The position numbers and the translations under genes were made by a program. A stretch of 9,315 bases of DNA. Origin: CAYWXV01 sp964462535. GTDB lineage: Bacteria > Bacteroidota > Ignavibacteria > OLB7. The stretch is taken from contig CAYWXV010000085.1 of assembly GCA_964462535.1 (NCBI GenBank), positions 1 through 9,315 of the forward strand, read 5' to 3'. The notes below the pieces were generated by a model. It saw only the letters and a program-made list of their open reading frames with translations. It did not search any database and was not told the DNA's origin. Each line of letters opens with the position of its first letter. The stretch's first letter is position 1. This document shows positions 7,030-9,315 of this stretch, one piece after another.

Positions 7030-9315
7030 ATGCAGCGCTCAGCTCTTCAATGCGTTTGTGATACTCATACTTCGCAAGCTTCCCAAACAACTCTCTATAC
7101 AACCGCAACGCTCCAGCTCGATTCTCCTCAACACTCTCCTGTGACGTAGACCCCGCTTCGTCGGAATCGCCGGGACCATTCCCCGTCGATCTGCCAATCC
7201 GCCACAGCCAGTAATGCAACTCGGCCTGTTCCGAGTCTACCGGTGATTCATTCGCCATCGCCCGCAGTTGGTCTGTGCCAGTGGCATCCCCATCTGCGGC
7301 GGCAATGCGGGCAAGGAGTACTCGGCACTTGAACAGAAACCCAGGGGTCGATTCCTGCCGCGCAAGTGCAACGCATTCCTCTACCTGCTCTCGTGCGTGC
7401 TGCAGGATCACTGCGCGCCACTTCACTTCAGCGGTGACAGGTATGAATCGTGGCAGGAATTCAGGCATCGTCGTGTACTCCTCCATCACGTCCAACAGCA
7501 CCTCTACATTACCCTCCAAACATTCAGTAATTGAGCGCGGATCCCCGATTGCTCGATAGTCCTCAAGGGCCTTCTGGTAGCATTCCAACGCCGAGGCATA
7601 TTCTTGACGCTGACGATGGACGGCACCCATATTCTGGACGGCCATTGCCGCAATAGAGCGATCCCCTAATTCAGAGCACGATTCAAGTGTCTGCTTGTAG
7701 GACTGCATTGCTTCGTCGAATTCACCGAGATCCAGATGAATGTTCCCGATGGCCGCCACATTATATGCGGCCCACTGACGGTTCCCGATACTCTGATTGA
7801 TGCGGAGAGCCTTTCGATATTGCTCCATCGCCTCAGAGTATCGACCGTGCTCAGCATACACCATTCCAATATTGTGGAGACCGCCCGCCAACCCTCGGTG
7901 ATCGCCGACCTGCTCGCGTATTGTTAGCGAGAGCAGGTTGAGTTCAAGTGCTCGCTCGGCCTCTCCCCGTAGTTGATGAATCCATGCGATGTTCGTTACG
8001 ACGGCTGCCAGGCCGGCGCGGTAGCCCAGCTCTTCATATATCGTACGCTGTTGCAGGAAGCACTCGAGCGATCGGTCGAGATCACCGGTTTCCAGATAGA
8101 CCCTTCCCATGCCACCAAGGTCAGTGCCTATCGACAAACGATCGCCAAAGCTCCTGTGGATTACTAGAGCCTTTTCATGGCACGCGAGCGCCTCAGGGGG
8201 GCGGCCTTGTTCCTTGTGTACCCAGCCGATAATGCTCAACGCTCTCGCAACCCCCTCGCGATCAGCGAGCTTCTCGCAGATCGCAAGGACCTGCAACAGC
8301 AACTCCAGCGCACGATCAAGTTCACCGCGATTCATATGCACCCTTGCTCGTCCGTCAATGGATGCAGAAATCGTCCGCTGATCACCCAACTCCTCGCCAA
8401 TCTGGTACGCGTTCGCATACGCATCCAGGGCCTCACCATAGCGATGGCTCAGGCGATGCGTCCGCCCAAGTCCCTGGTGGGCGGTCGCCTCACGCCACCG
8501 ATCTCCAGCGCCGATTGCCAGGGCGATTAGATCCCTGTAGATCTCTGCTTCCTCCTCCCACAGCCCCCCCGTGAACTCAAGCAGGTCCGCGGTCCGCTTC
8601 AGCACCTCGGCGCGATCGGCATAGGTCATCGAGCTCTCCCTCCATTTCCTCACATCCTCCAGGAGCACAGCCGTCGCGTCGATCTCCTCGTCCCGCAATC
8701 GTCTACGCAGCATGAGATAATCGTACAGTGTCTCGCCACGATAGAGCGCCATGAAGACCGACACAGACCCGAGCGTCGCGCCTAGTCTATCCCACTCCAT
8801 CGCGTCATACAGCTGCATTGCAAGTTCGTGCGCGGCTCGAACGAAGCTGGACTCCCGCCATCGCTTCGTCGCTGATTCATCGGCCACATTGTTCTCTCTC
8901 GCGCGCACCACTCTCTGGAAGTACTCCGCGAGGTGCAGATGAGACTCCCGCCTCGTCGCAGCATCGACCAAATACCTCTTCTCAACCGCACGTCGCAGAT
9001 AGTCGTGGAAGAACCCCAGCAATCCATCGTGTCTGAGAAAATGATAGTCGATCGCGAAGAGCAATCGTGACAGATCGATGCGGCTTAGCTCACCGAGTTC
9101 CATCAACTCCAACTCGCTCAAGCCGGAACGGGAGGTCCACAGCAGACGCATCACTCGCTCTACAGCCTGCGCGCCGTGATCCTGTTCGAATCGTTCCAGC
9201 ACCCGGTCGAACACGTCGAGCAGATCCGCAGTCCCAACAAATCGGTCGATTACTTCATCGAGCGTCTCGTGTTCACCGTGCAGACGCAGTTCCTCCGAAA
9301 CAACGCGCAGGTACA
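7016..9315 (-). CDS. STAND ATPase - TPR protein, N-terminus outside window (gene 3)
   Basis: Partial gene: 765 codons plus a TGA stop are visible, and the frame is open at the right edge. The first visible codons (YLRVVSEELRLHGEHET) align with gene 1 from residue 437, so about 430-440 residues are missing, namely the DUF4062 domain and most of the ATPase including Walker A and B. The visible part starts at the end of the ATPase, continues through the winged helix with FFHDYLRRAVEKRYL (around 8969-9020), a helical spacer, nine 40-residue TPR units (7487-8566) and the conserved C-terminal module (ELHYWLWRIG, KRIEEL). A Ser/Gly/Asp/Glu-rich linker sits before the last helix and is longer than in the paralogues. 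The GTG at 9214 is an internal Val codon, not the start, because homology continues upstream of it. That the missing part is DUF4062-ATPase is inference from the paralogues. Confidence 0.93.
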   Translation of the reverse strand, partial: YLRVVSEELRLHGEHETLDEVIDRFVGTADLLDVFDRVLERFEQDHGAQAVERVMRLLWTSRSGLSELELMELGELSRIDLSRLLFAIDYHFLRHDGLLGFFHDYLRRAVEKRYLVDAATRRESHLHLAEYFQRVVRARENNVADESATKRWRESSFVRAAHELAMQLYDAMEWDRLGATLGSVSVFMALYRGETLYDYLMLRRRLRDEEIDATAVLLEDVRKWRESSMTYADRAEVLKRTADLLEFTGGLWEEEAEIYRDLIALAIGAGDRWREATAHQGLGRTHRLSHRYGEALDAYANAYQIGEELGDQRTISASIDGRARVHMNRGELDRALELLLQVLAICEKLADREGVARALSIIGWVHKEQGRPPEALACHEKALVIHRSFGDRLSIGTDLGGMGRVYLETGDLDRSLECFLQQRTIYEELGYRAGLAAVVTNIAWIHQLRGEAERALELNLLSLTIREQVGDHRGLAGGLHNIGMVYAEHGRYSEAMEQYRKALRINQSIGNRQWAAYNVAAIGNIHLDLGEFDEAMQSYKQTLESCSELGDRSIAAMAVQNMGAVHRQRQEYASALECYQKALEDYRAIGDPRSITECLEGNVEVLLDVMEEYTTMPEFLPRFIPVTAEVKWRAVILQHAREQVEECVALARQESTPGFLFKCRVLLARIAAADGDATGTDQLRAMANESPVDSEQAELHYWLWRIGRSTGNGPGDSDEAGSTSQESVEENRAGALRLYRELFGKLAKYEYHKRIEELSAAWEPS
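7487..8566 (-). repeat. Nine 120-bp in-frame TPR repeats in gene 3
   Basis: Nine uninterrupted 40-residue units, beginning at the segment with GLWEEEAEIY and ending before the VMEEYTTMPEFLPRF segment. Typical units read as G-[ER]-x-x-x-[AS]-[LM]-E in helix B followed by an ELGDR-like turn and [IM]-G-x-[VI]-[YH] in helix A. The array has two units more than those of genes 1 and 2, and its units are more diverged from one another, as expected for an older or less homogenised array. Confidence 0.88.

Noticed and set aside
7020..7031. Start of gene 2 at the ATG at 7031 (four extra residues).
   Set aside because: The GGGAG ribosome site would lie inside the gene, the spacing to any upstream site is poor, and the paralogue starts at the position equal to 7019.
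6612..7061. A 149-codon plus-strand frame antisense to the gene 2 N-terminus, with a similar one at 3149-3571 in gene 1.
   Set aside because: The two resemble each other only because the sense strands are paralogous. They are shadows of the DUF4062 coding sequence.

Overview
The window is filled by three tandem paralogous genes, all on the minus strand. Each encodes a large (about 1,090-1,200 residue) STAND-type NTPase of one architecture: an N-terminal DUF4062-like domain, a P-loop NACHT/AAA-type ATPase, a winged-helix region ending in an FFHDYLRRAVE motif, an array of exactly 40-residue tetratricopeptide (TPR) repeats, and a conserved C-terminal segment. This is the general plan of an NLR-like sensor: N-terminal signalling or effector domain, NTP-driven switch, and a repeat superstructure for ligand recognition. 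No plus-strand gene, RNA gene, CRISPR array or insertion sequence could be supported.

Layout in transcription order (right to left): gene 3 (7016-9315) enters from the right edge, lacks its N-terminal third in this window, and carries nine TPR units. Gene 2 (3753-7019) is complete and starts inside the gene 3 stop codon (ATGA overlap) with a good Shine-Dalgarno sequence inside gene 3; it has seven TPR units. A 199-base gap holding an imperfect hairpin and a possible small bridging ORF follows. Gene 1 (272-3553) is complete and also has seven TPR units. The last 271 bases (1-271) show no gene, but contain a degenerate, phase-coherent heptanucleotide repeat.

The organism is a bacterium with moderately high G+C. 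DUF4062-STAND-TPR proteins are typical of large-genome, often multicellular or developmentally complex lineages (cyanobacteria, planctomycetes, Chloroflexi and similar), but nothing here fixes the phylum.

Functionally, the cluster looks like an expanded family of paralogous switch proteins. The first 52 residues of genes 1 and 2 are nearly identical, while the linkers, TPR arrays and TPR copy number differ. This suggests common downstream signalling with diversified sensing. A role in antiphage defence or another self/non-self conflict is inference, drawn by analogy with bacterial STAND defence proteins such as Avs.
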